Positions 46,652 through 56,500 of a DNA stretch of 64,000 bases are shown piece after piece. Source of the stretch: Carpediemonas membranifera (taxonomy: Eukaryota; Fornicata); the NCBI GenBank assembly GCA_019828565.1, contig JAHDYR010000066.1, positions 310,001 to 374,000 of the forward strand, in the 5' to 3' direction. The notes under the pieces are model-generated. The model worked only from the letters and a program-made list of their open reading frames with translations, was not told the origin of the DNA and ran no database searches. The position numbers were made by a program, and so were the translations under genes. Each line of letters opens with the position of its first letter. The first letter of the stretch is position 1.

Positions 46652-46912
46652 ATGGGCATTAGTTTCAAGGGTTTCTACTACAGCGACAAGTACGACGACG
46701 ATACGTACGAATACCGCCATATCATCGTCCCCGAGGAGCTCCAAAAGCGCCTTCCCCGTAACCGGTCCGTTTCTATACATTAGAGCTCACACAGTCTTCT
46801 TTCAGAGAGCGAATGGAGAGGTCTCGGCATCCAGCAGTCTGTGGGTTGGGAGCACTACGCCTGGCACAACCCCGAGCCCCACGTGCTTCTTTTCCGCCGC
46901 GCCAAGGCGTAA
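46652..46912 (+). CDS. CKS1: cyclin-dependent kinase regulatory subunit CKS1, two exons
   Basis: Exons 46652-46764 and 46795-46912 give 76 aa, the usual CKS size. Exon 1 carries [20 protein letters not shown], and exon 2 carries [30 protein letters not shown]. The beta-hinge HxPEPH and the anion-binding residues (Lys/Arg of YYSDKY, RH, SEWR, QQSxGW) are intact. CKS binds CDK1/2 and phosphosites to boost multisite phosphorylation. Neither exon alone gives a family-length ORF. Confidence 0.95.
46765..46794 (+). other. intron of CKS1 (30 nt)
   Basis: Starts GTCCGT and ends GAGCTCACACAG; phase 2. Its position in the CKS fold follows the R-N-R turn. Confidence 0.88.
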
Positions 46913-47473
46913 GAGGCAGCACCTATGCCTCGCTGGCGGTCCACTTGAAGCGGACAGTCGTTCTTTGCCCTAATACTGGCGGCATTGTTATAAATCCTCC
47001 TTTTCCAACCGATTTGAGACCCCAGAAAGGCTGACTGAGTTGAGGTGAGCAGTCTCGTGTACATGCCATACAGCGGCCCATGCTATGCTAGCGAGCAGGA
47101 GGGCGCAAGTGAGCGAAGCACGCATGTGCGGGCTAAAGCTGCGAAACCGTGTTCAGTTTACCTTGAGAGTGATATTTCGATAGTCAGTCATCATCGTCGG
47201 GGGTCATCAATCAGTGCTTCTCCAGTCCAGCCGGTAGTCCAGTACTTTCACACTTGCCTTCTGTCATACATCGCCGCGTGTTGCCACCACGCCAATCTCT
47301 CCTTGCCAGTGCATGACCAGGCTCTGCACCAGGCCATCGCTATCGTCGCCTACCGACGAAGTGGAGAGTACCGAAACCTCGCCGCCGACTCACTCGTCGA
47401 CCGCTTCCTGGGCGCGAAAAATACGCCGCAGTTCGGCAGGTTGTCACCTCAATAGCCGAGATGCCACTGTGGC
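46913..47473. pseudogene. coding-like 5' flank of Fanzor copy 2, frame-broken
   Basis: From about 47300 to 47420 one frame reads HQAIAIVAYRRSGEYRNLAA then SLVDRFLG; from about 47420 to 47575 another reads EKYAAVRQVVTSIAEMPLWH and FIIRLCTALRAARQQC, ending WLGEYATSTK. The second block aligns residue for residue in spacing with the start of copy 1 (FIVACSWLIVSS ... WFTRYANSVK). The likely reading is one N-terminal coding region interrupted by two frameshifts. The 46913-47300 part shows no feature. Confidence 0.45.
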
Positions 47474-48988
47474 ATGACGAGTTCATCATTCGCCTCTGCA
47501 CCGCCCTCAGGGCAGCTCGTCAACAGTGCCCTCGCGAGTTCGACGTGTGGCTGGGCGAATATGCCACGAGCACCAAGCTGGCTCGTCAATGCCCTTGAAG
47601 GTTACTGCTGGCGCCTGGCGAAGATCATCACTCGGGTCGACACTGCCCTGACTCAGCGTGATCCAGACGTGCCCCGGGACGACATCACCCGGTTGCGCAC
47701 CGAACAACGCGCTGTCAAGGCGATCGTTGATGAGCACCTTGCAAAGATCTCAACTCCGGGACGAGTCGACGAGGGCGTTCTACTCACGCTGCCCTGCGTC
47801 TGGCGGATCTCCGCGGCTCTGGGAGAGCTCACGGATATGGTTGCGGCATTCAACACCGCCCATCCACCTCTTCCGGGTGACAAGCCGCTGGCTGGCCCCA
47901 AGCTTGTTCCGCTTGTCCCGATGGCTCCGGTCCGCCCCGGGTTCATGCACGTTCCCTGTTCTCTCAACGTGCTGAACCCGGCTTGGCTTGCCCAACTTGG
48001 GGTCGACCCGGAGCATCACGCCACTGAGCGCATGACGCGAGAGCAGCTGGAGGCTCTTCCTCCGAACATCCGTCGGGTGCTGTCTGTCAAGACAGATGGG
48101 GTCGCCGTGGACCTCACGGTCCAAGTTGGTGCTCTGCCATACGTCAGCAGACGTGCCAGTGGCAACCCGACGATGAAGCGAAAGGTTCGGGAGCGTCTGG
48201 GTGTGGATGACGCAGATGCTCGCCCCGCGCCAGACCCCGATGCCCACCTCATGGGTTTCGACCCGGGTGCTCGGGCTCTGGGTGGATTCTTCATCCGCCA
48301 CCCAGATGGCACCACCAGCTCCGGTGTGGTCCCGAAGTGTGGGTACACCAAGACCCCCAGCTTCGCGTTCGATATAACTCCTGCGTCATTCAAAAGTACA
48401 AATCTAGATAGTCTACAAAACTCGATTAGGTTTGTGCTCCTCCACGAGCAGGAAATATTCGACGCTGGGATGGTCAAGAGCTTCCACAGAGTGCGCCTGA
48501 CGAACCACATCTTGCGTCAAAAGCACTTCCACAGAGCTGGGGAGCAGCTTGCTCGCACCCTAGGATTGACTCCTCGGCGACTCCCTCGCGGTATTGCCCC
48601 TCCCCGGGCAGCCCCCACCAGGCTGGTTGTCTTCTACGGAAGCGCTAGATTCAAGACGCCCCGTCGGGTGCATCCATGCGCGCCGTATGGTCGCTTTGCA
48701 AAAGCACTACCACACATCATGAGAGCTTTCAACATCACTGCTGAAGTGCGGATGACTAACGAGTTCCGAACCTCACTCGTCTGCCCCTTCTGCCGCGCGA
48801 GGTTCCGTAGAACTCGCTACACGAGGCGCACGATGCGATGCCACAACCCGAATTATCAAGGTGCTCCATGGTACAGACAGCAACGCCTCAATTCCGATCC
48901 TACTACATCCACTTGGCTCAATCTCTCCCACAGAGACAAGACTGCTGCACAGAACATCTTGGATTGCGGCCTCATGACGGATGCATAG
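47474..48988 (+). mobile_element. Fanzor/TnpB-like RNA-guided nuclease gene, copy 2
   Basis: 504-aa frame. RuvC acidic residues are D263 (MGFDPGARAL), E430 (MTNEFRTS) and D488 (SHRDKTAAQNIL), so the triad is complete. Zinc ligands C437, C440 and C456 are present, but the fourth Cys of copy 1 is Tyr here (NPNYQG versus NPQCRG). Conserved core stretches shared with copy 1 include KCGYTKTPSF, ASFKST, NSIRFVL and NHILRQKHF. The first 35 codons of this frame are probably not the ancestral ones: the homologous N-terminus lies upstream in other frames. A CGGCT/AGCCG hairpin at 49062-49075 lies in the 3' flank where guide RNAs of this class are encoded. Codon use resembles host genes. Confidence 0.85.
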
Positions 48989-49149
48989 TATCAAGCCAGT
49001 GCTTTCAGAAATCCAAGACCTCCAGCCCGTCTTCCCAACTATAACCCCAATACACCAATTACGGCTAACCAGCCGCTAGTCTTCGCCTCCGGGCAAGCTA
49101 ATTGAAGTGGAGAGACGCAGTGCTTGCACTGTGCACTCTATGATACTTC

Positions 49150-49788
49150 ATGTTCATCACATATCTCAGGATGAGGGGACTTGCCCACATAGCTGTTGCT
49201 GCAATTCTCCTACTTCAGGCGAGATTAGTTCTTTCAGCTGTCGATTGTGAGCAGATCAATGAGTGTAATACCTGTATTCTTTATTATGGCTGTGGATGGT
49301 GCAACGGTCGGTGCCAAAGCGGACAGCGCACGACAGAGTGTTCTACACCATGGATGTACTCCGTATGCTCCGCGCCACCACCAAAATTCAGCGAAACCAC
49401 TGCGGAAGACTGCATCACGAACCACTTCAACGCCACAGCCGGCTCACAGAGCGCAGGCTGGTGCTCCCACGACGCTACGTGCTATCCCAGTTCCTCTTCG
49501 GTCTCTGATGAGTACGGCCTCTGCCCCACTGCGACATGGTACTTCTTCACGCCGCCGGACGACAGCACCGGCCTCCCGAGCCGCTGGCACCACCAGTTCC
49601 TGCTGTATCCCACTGTAGTTGTCGTCGTGACGCTCGTGCTGATGTGTGGCATCTGTCTGACTTGCAGGGCGTGCTGTCTGGTCGGCTGGGGGTCGTGGCG
49701 TGTGCTGCGTCGGGTCGGGGCCAAGGGCCGCCACCTCAATGAGAGCATCGACATCAACCAGCCCCTCCTCGAGTCCGCTTGGGAGTGA
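49150..49788 (+). CDS. type I membrane protein with PSI-like Cys motif
   Basis: 212 aa. A signal peptide ends near residue 30 (HIAVAAILLLQARLVLS). The ectodomain has CEQINECNTCILYYGCGWC and further Cys residues, resembling a PSI (plexin-semaphorin-integrin) module. A TM helix lies at about 152-175 (LLYPTVVVVVTLVLMCGIC), followed by a short tail with a juxtamembrane Cys cluster and a dileucine-type ending (NQPLLESAWE) that could sort it to lysosomal compartments. Confidence 0.75.
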   Translation: MFITYLRMRGLAHIAVAAILLLQARLVLSAVDCEQINECNTCILYYGCGWCNGRCQSGQRTTECSTPWMYSVCSAPPPKFSETTAEDCITNHFNATAGSQSAGWCSHDATCYPSSSSVSDEYGLCPTATWYFFTPPDDSTGLPSRWHHQFLLYPTVVVVVTLVLMCGICLTCRACCLVGWGSWRVLRRVGAKGRHLNESIDINQPLLESAWE

Positions 49789-49858
49789 GCCCCGCATGAT
49801 TATTATAAACCGAACCGCAGGTTAGTAATGATTTATTCATAACCGCAAATACAGTGTG

Positions 49859-51568
49859 CTACAGCGACGAGACGACGCCGTACACAGAGATGACCCCGAG
49901 GACGGGCGTCATGATGATGAGAACCATGCAGCCGAAGATGTTCTTGTCAAAGACCCAGTCGGCCCGGGCATGGATGCCTCGGTTGATGAAGCCCGGCCGG
50001 AGCTTCATGTACGCAATAGCGGGGAGGGCCCAGAAGAGCATGTTACCGAGTGTCGCCTGGATGAGCGTGAAGATGACCGAGATGGATGGGATCACGATCG
50101 CCACGACAAGGGCGAGGACGTTGATCAGCACCGCGAGTAGGATGTGCCGGCGCCACTGGAAAGCGGGTGCAGGCTTGCGGCGGATCCCCCAAATGCCGCT
50201 GATGATGTTGCGGCGGACGATGTAGTGCACGATGGGGTGCGAGCACAGGACGACGAGCAGCATGCCGAGCAGGACGAACCAAAGCACGGGGCTCATCTCG
50301 AACATCAGCAGCACGTTGTCATGGCCGGCAAGGTCATCGCCGAACTTGACATACCCTAGAATGCCGATGAAGAGGTACATAACGAGGCCGAACGTCAGGC
50401 TCGTCACCACTGTACGCCAGATGCGGGGCCAGTCCGCGTCGTACGTCGGCGTGTTCTTGCTCATGATATTCTTGGCGACCTCAAGTGAACTGAGGTCCCA
50501 TTCGTCGCGGGCATCCTCGGCGTCGTCGATCATGCCCTCCTGGCCCGTTTGGGCGATAGCCTGCTTCTTTTTCCTGAACTCGGCGTACAGCTGGGGCACC
50601 GAAGCCTGTGTGGTGAAGGCCGCCGTCAGCAGCGGGATGATGGTGATGCAGTTGAGCTTCAGCTGGATGTATCGCGCGTCGTACTCAGTGATCTTGAACG
50701 AGCGGTCGAGCACTGACATCACGCCGGACAGCGACACGAAGATCACTGTTGTCAGGATGCCGAAGATGGCGCATGCGCTGGGGATTGAGAGGGCCTTGAG
50801 GTTCTTGAGGAACCCGAGGGGCAGAAAGACCCCCACCATGAAGAAAACCCGCCAAAACAGGGCCGAGTCGACGAACGGCAGCGGAAGGGAGCCGAAGAGC
50901 GTGGCGCCGTAAGAACCCGCGATGATGACGTAAGCGACGACAGTGCCGAACATGCGGAGAGCAATGGCGAAGTCGACGGGCACGGCGGCCCACGAGCCGA
51001 AAGTCTCGACGACGATATCACGGAAGGAGAGCAGTCTCGGCTGGTGGCGGTGGCAGATGCGGAGGAGCAGGCGCTGGGCGAAGAGCGACAGGGCGTAGGA
51101 GAAGAAAAGAGCGGCGAGCCCTGACGGAAGGCCCGCCTGCTGGATGCAGTAGGGGATGGTGAGGAGCGAGGCGCCCATGGCGGAGTTGATGAAGTTGAAC
51201 GATGTGTTCAACACGCCGTTCTCGCCCTCGTAAAGGTGGTCGGACGTGTGTGTCTGCTTCATCAGGTTGTTCAGGGGCTTGTCGTTCTCATCGAGGTCGA
51301 CAATGGTCACCTCGGGGGGATTGGCGGAGTCGGAATCATCATCTTCACTGCTCCCCGCAGGGGACACAAACGTCGACGTAAACAGATAACGTGTATCTGG
51401 TTCGTCTGAGTTGTATTGGAGCTCTGCGTGATCCAAGATTTGGTCCAAAACAATGGGACGTTCAGGGATCTCGAAGTTTGAGTTCAATTCGCGTTCAGAG
51501 AGCTCCTCGGCATCCATAAACTGGATGCCATGAGCAGGTATACTGGGATCATCGTTGGCCTCCTCCAT
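49859..51568 (-). CDS. AAAP-family amino acid transporter (SLC38/AVT-like)
   Basis: 569 aa from the ATG at 51568. A long acidic cytosolic N-terminus (about 125 residues) precedes roughly 11 TM helices. The first helix region has NFINSAMGASLLTIPYCIQQ, typical of AAAP transporters (G-x-G/A-x-L-x-x-P). A charged loop (EEARDEWDLSSLE-like) sits before the C-terminal helices. Substrates are probably neutral amino acids, possibly vacuolar or lysosomal. AATAAA occurs about 20 bp after the stop. Confidence 0.88.
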   Translation of the reverse strand: MEEANDDPSIPAHGIQFMDAEELSERELNSNFEIPERPIVLDQILDHAELQYNSDEPDTRYLFTSTFVSPAGSSEDDDSDSANPPEVTIVDLDENDKPLNNLMKQTHTSDHLYEGENGVLNTSFNFINSAMGASLLTIPYCIQQAGLPSGLAALFFSYALSLFAQRLLLRICHRHQPRLLSFRDIVVETFGSWAAVPVDFAIALRMFGTVVAYVIIAGSYGATLFGSLPLPFVDSALFWRVFFMVGVFLPLGFLKNLKALSIPSACAIFGILTTVIFVSLSGVMSVLDRSFKITEYDARYIQLKLNCITIIPLLTAAFTTQASVPQLYAEFRKKKQAIAQTGQEGMIDDAEDARDEWDLSSLEVAKNIMSKNTPTYDADWPRIWRTVVTSLTFGLVMYLFIGILGYVKFGDDLAGHDNVLLMFEMSPVLWFVLLGMLLVVLCSHPIVHYIVRRNIISGIWGIRRKPAPAFQWRRHILLAVLINVLALVVAIVIPSISVIFTLIQATLGNMLFWALPAIAYMKLRPGFINRGIHARADWVFDKNIFGCMVLIIMTPVLGVISVYGVVSSL

Positions 51569-51897
51569 TTGGATCGTCAACGTGGCTAGAAGCGACGATA
51601 CGAGGGAAGCAAGTGAGCGTCAGTTTTTTTCTTGCATGTCAAAAAGTCGGACTACCTGCCCGGAGGTGACCGAACAAAACCTGGGTCCATGGCTTTGTCC
51701 TGCCCTGGCCGTGCTTCTGATCTTTTTTTCTATTTTTGACTGCCCTGTCGCTAAAACGGGAAAACTTTGCCCTGCACACACGCCTGCCCGGAAATCACCC
51801 GCTGCGGTCATATCCTCAGTGAGCTCACACCTGGAAATCGCAATATACGACTCGAACGACAGGTATGTACCACTACAGTGGTAATTTACAGTGCGGG
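51569..51897. other. interval with T-rich tracts
   Basis: 329 bp between the transporter start codon and the ALG2 stop. It contains T-runs at about 51624-51631 and 51721-51736. No gene is evident; it should hold the transporter promoter and the ALG2 3' end. Confidence 0.4.
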
Positions 51898-53142
51898 TCA
51901 GTGGGAGCAGCGGCCAGTCAGGGTCCGCATCTCCGTCTCGACCACGTCAATGTAGACGGACATGCTGAACATGGTCGCCACACGGGACGCCCCCGCGGAT
52001 CCCATCCGATCACGGAGCCCTTCGGTGCGGGCGAGGCTCAGCGCGGCCTCAGCAAAGGCCTCGGGCGTCTGGTCGACCAGGAATCCGGTCTCGGAGCCAC
52101 GCTCGACGCAGATGGACTCGGTCGGGCCACCGTTGTTGACGGCGATGACGGGTAGACGGGACGCCATCGCCTCGACGGGGACGATCCCGAAGTGCTCGCC
52201 GCTGGGGGTGTACATGAGGACGGTGGCCTCCCGGAGCAGCTTCATCTTTTCGTCGTTGCCGATATTGCGGAGGAACTGCACGTGTTCGGCCACGCCGAGC
52301 TCCTTTGCCAAGCGGCACAGCTCGCTGTAGACGTCGCGGTTCTCCCGCACAAGATCGTCGTACCCGCCGGCAATGGTGAGCTTCGTGCGGCTGTAGGTGC
52401 GAGGATCGTTGACCTTGACCTCAGCAAGGGCCCTGATGGCGATGTCGACGCGCTTCTTCCCCTCGTACCGGTTGATGGAGAGCCACTGATAGTCGGACGA
52501 CGGCTCGGCGTTCTCGGGCTCTGCGGTGTCAAACAGCTCCTGCCCAACCATGGAGCCGATGTGAACGGGCGGGTACGCGATGACGAGGCGGCCCTTGGCC
52601 CCTACGCGGGGAAACTGTGTGCTAAACTGCGCCTCGGTAAACTTCGAGTTGACGAGGATGCGGTCGGCCATGCCAGTGGTGACCTCCTCGATCTTGTCGA
52701 GCACGCCTCTGTACAGCTTCTTGGGTAGCGTGCGGCGATCCGTGAGGAGCATGTCGGGGAAGTGGCCATAGAAGACCACCTTGGACCTCCAGGCAAGCTT
52801 GAGGAAGGGAATGCAGGCAGACACTTGGTCTACGAAGAAGATATCATACTCGGAGCGTTTGAAGAAGACAAGATTGAGGGCTACTAGAATCATCCGGATA
52901 TACACACAGAGAGCACGGAAACGGCCGAAGATCGAGTCGGGGAACCAATGAAACATCTCTGACACTGGAATAACACCCGTTTCAGGGTGCACTTCGTCGA
53001 AACAATGTGAAGCGTCATGGTGCGCCGTATAGATATGAACACGGTGGCCTCGATCGTGAAGCCCCAGAGCAGTATCAACTACAAGCCGTTCTGCACCTCC
53101 AATCCCCAAATTAGGGTGAATAAAGGCCACGTTCAAAGGCAT
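51898..53142 (-). CDS. ALG2: ALG2 alpha-1,3/1,6-mannosyltransferase
   Basis: 414 aa from the ATG at 53142. GT4/GT-B fold: N-terminal HPNLGIGGAERLVVD, middle FYGHFPDMLLT, RYEGKKRVDIAIRAL and LTIAGGYD, then the E-x7-E nucleotide-sugar site in SGEHFGIVPVEAMA. Order and length match ALG2, which adds the second and third mannoses to dolichol-linked oligosaccharide on the cytosolic ER face. The 42 upstream in-frame codons are not family-like. Confidence 0.93.
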   Translation of the reverse strand: MPLNVAFIHPNLGIGGAERLVVDTALGLHDRGHRVHIYTAHHDASHCFDEVHPETGVIPVSEMFHWFPDSIFGRFRALCVYIRMILVALNLVFFKRSEYDIFFVDQVSACIPFLKLAWRSKVVFYGHFPDMLLTDRRTLPKKLYRGVLDKIEEVTTGMADRILVNSKFTEAQFSTQFPRVGAKGRLVIAYPPVHIGSMVGQELFDTAEPENAEPSSDYQWLSINRYEGKKRVDIAIRALAEVKVNDPRTYSRTKLTIAGGYDDLVRENRDVYSELCRLAKELGVAEHVQFLRNIGNDEKMKLLREATVLMYTPSGEHFGIVPVEAMASRLPVIAVNNGGPTESICVERGSETGFLVDQTPEAFAEAALSLARTEGLRDRMGSAGASRVATMFSMSVYIDVVETEMRTLTGRCSH

Positions 53143-53517
53143 CGAAGATCTGTCTGTAAAACTGCGAAATCTCGGAGGTGTCCTCTGACACCATGAGTGG
53201 TAGTATGGGTGGCGGGTTGTTGGTAGGCCGAGGATGGCACAATCTTGACTTGCTTGATTCGCATGCAATCTGTTGATGTCATTGACGCCAATGAAGTTCC
53301 AAGCCCAGCAACACGGATGTTTACAATCAGCACCTCAACGACAGAACTACTTCTACCCCAACGGCTGTGTCTCCACCATGGCCACCGCACTTTAAGACAC
53401 ACCCAGCACTGTCCTCAGGCCGTCCTCCAGGCCATCAGAGCCACTAACTGACCCATGTCATGAATAAGCTCTTTAAAGACATTAAAATGGGATAAAATAA
53501 TCTGCACTCTCATGCGC
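53143..53517. other. interval between ALG2 and WD-like gene
   Basis: 375 bp with short overlapping frames on both strands, none with a recognisable motif. No RNA gene or repeat was seen. Confidence 0.4.
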
Positions 53518-56500
53518 TCACACCGGTTCCGGCCCGTGCGTCTTCAGATACTCCAGATGCGCCTGTAGCTCGGCATTACTCATCTCACGGAGAGGCTTCA
53601 AACCACTTCCGCTACCCCCGATCCTGACGTCCTGAGGGATAAGCATGTCCAGCCGATCCCGGAGATGCCCCAGTGACCTCTTCGCCTCGAACCCGAGTTC
53701 CGCTGACCGGAGTGCGGGGCGGGGCTTGGCGTACAGCGGCTCGGTCCGTACGGGCTTAGGCTTGGGGAAGGTGTACCGGGGGGGCGGCACATCCTGTACT
53801 CCTGTTACAACAAAAGACTCGTCCAGGCGCGGCTCGCGGACGGGGGACACAGACTCGGGTTTCCGGAGTGCCGGAGTGGGGGCTGGTTCTGGGACAACGG
53901 GCAGGGTTTCCGGCATCGGACCCGACTTGGGTGATTGCTCCGCTGGCCCGCTCGCCGAGATCCGCTCGACCTCAGCTGGTCCGCTGCCGTCCTCCACGGA
54001 CTCGACGACTGTCCGCAGCGGCATGACGGTGACCTTGGGGGTCGGGCTGCCTCCAGGGTGCTGGAGCTGGCCGTGTGGGCGTCCGGCCCTGGTGCGGACG
54101 TATTGGTTAGAGTCGGGGAGTCGGTGGCCAAAGGCGGGCACGTACGACGCCACGGGTCTCGCCCGCTCGTGCTGGGCAGGCTCGACTCTTGGGACCTTGA
54201 CGGCCTTCTTCGGCAGACCCGTCGTCATTGTGACGGGCTCGGCCTGGACCTTCTGTACCAGCGGCTCCGTATCCTGCACGATTCCCCTGTCCCTGGGCCG
54301 AAGCAAGGCGGGCACCGCGCCGCTGCCGGCCCTGTGCGCCCCGCGGCTGAGGCTGGGCACGGCTAAGCCCTCCACGCTGCTGGCGCTCTTCTTGCGAGTG
54401 TCCAGGCGGACCTGCTGGCCGCGGAGGAGGGTCGGCAGGAAGACGGGCATCGTTCTGTTGAACGCCAGCGCTGCCGCGGGTGCCGCGGGGTGCTGGTCCT
54501 CGAACGACACCATCGGCGACGTCATCGCGTCCACCGGCTGCTCGGGCATCAGAGGGCCAACGGTCTTGCCGGGGCTGGGCATGGTGGGCCCGTAGTCCGG
54601 CAGCCCGGCGGTCTGTCCGTGCTCTCGCAGGAACAGGATGGCTGCGTCGACGTCTCCGGCGAGCTCAGGCCCGTACACCACGCCCCAGCCGGCCTGGTTG
54701 GATCTAGCCCACAGCAGAACCGTGAGCACCTCCTTCCAGCACTCCGGCATGAGGCGTACCATGGCCTTCGCCATCCGCAGGGGCGGTGTCCGCAGAACCG
54801 CCATGGAGATGGCCACAGACGCCGTGGACGCCCAGATAATGAGGTCGTGGGTCTTGCCAGTCAGCGCCATCCGCAGCCGGCCGCACTGTATGGCCGCCGC
54901 GGGCCTCGTCCGGTTTGGCAGGGGTACGCGGACGGGTTTGCGGGCGAAGAGGCCGCTCACCGTGGCGACGAAGACCTGCATGGCGGGAAGGGCGCCCTCG
55001 TACACGGCGGGGCATGGTGCGGACGGGGTGTCCGAGCTGGCCCGGACGGCGACGCACAGGGCATGGAACTCGCTGCGGGACAGCGATAGCACGCGGCTGA
55101 AGACAAGCTCGCCGGCCTTCTTGATGTCCTCGGCGGCGACTGCATTGACTAGCCGAGCCGTCACAGCCGCCCCGACACCTTTCTCGACGTCTCTGTCGAG
55201 CCTATCGTCCGGGACGGGGCCGTAGCACGGGGCAGTGACCGGCCGGGCATCCAGACACCGTGCCATGTGTGTCGCGTGGCAGAGGGCGCGGGTGCGGGCG
55301 ATGCCAGTGACATTATCTGCCCATGCGCGGATGGACGCGAGGAGCCGCTGCTGGGCACCAAACACGGCGACGGCGTCTCTCCCAACCTGAGTGATGGCTT
55401 TGAACACGATCGCGGCGTCTATTGGGGTGAGTACACCGTCTTTCAAGCCGATCCTGACGTCCGTTGTCAGTTTCGCCACGATCCGGTCGACCACGACGAG
55501 GGGCAGCCCGAGAGGCGTGATCCTCGACCGCCCCGACTCCAGCACCCGAGCCAACGCAGTGGCCACCGCTGTGACGGCCGGCAGCGTGCCCAGACCGAGC
55601 ACCGCCTCTGCCGTCTGGGTGAACTCGCAGTCGACTCCAGTCATCGGCAGCAGTGCGAGGTCCCGGGCGGGTGTGCGGGCCTGCATCTCCAGCAGCAGCC
55701 CGAGCAGACCGGGCCATGCGAGGGTGTAGTCGAGACGGGTGACGTAACCCAGTGAGTCCCTCAGTAGGGTCGGCCGCGTGGTCGTCGCGACCTCAAGCAT
55801 CACCACATCGATGTCGTTGGCCGCGAGCAGGGTAATGCGGTCTGGGTCACCGTAATCGGGCGGGACCCGCATCCGGATGGGACCGTTCGCATCCCTTTCT
55901 CCCCCCGCCCCGCCGAGCATCGTCTGCAGCACGTCAACGAGGAAGCCATGCTCAGCTGTAATCGGGGCAGCGATGGCCCCAGTCGCGGCGACCTTGTGGC
56001 TGACGTTCGTCACCGACAGCGGGGCCGGGTGCTGGAACAGGGGGCTGACCGCGAGCTCGCCCGCCCGGGTCAGAATGAACAGCGCATCACCGGCCCATTG
56101 CAGCGCCGACACAGCGTGAAGACCCGCCTTGTTGCTCCCAGCGGCGACACCGAGTTTTTGTGCGGTCATACATCCGAGTGCGATCGTGGTGAAAGTGCCC
56201 CGGTCGAGGTGGACGATGGTGGTCGCGATGTCGGACAGACTCGGCCCCGTAGTGGCCAGGGCGACGATGGGCCGACTGGCGTGCACCGAGAAGGCGGTGA
56301 CTGTGCCTGCTGGTCCCTGTCTGGCCGTGATCTGGTCGCCCGTGAGGAGGTCCCACGACCGCATGACGCACGGCCCGCCGTCCTGGGGCTCCACAGACCA
56401 TACCTGCCCGCCCTCGCGCCATAGCTGCACTTCTACGTCATCGGACACGGCATGGGGGAACGACTTCCACTCAGTCGGCTGCCACGTCCACAGCTGGTGC

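Noticed and set aside
46527-46973. 148-codon plus-strand open frame
   Set aside because: It is a different frame across CKS1 and reads through the CKS1 intron; the spliced CKS1 reading has strong family conservation.
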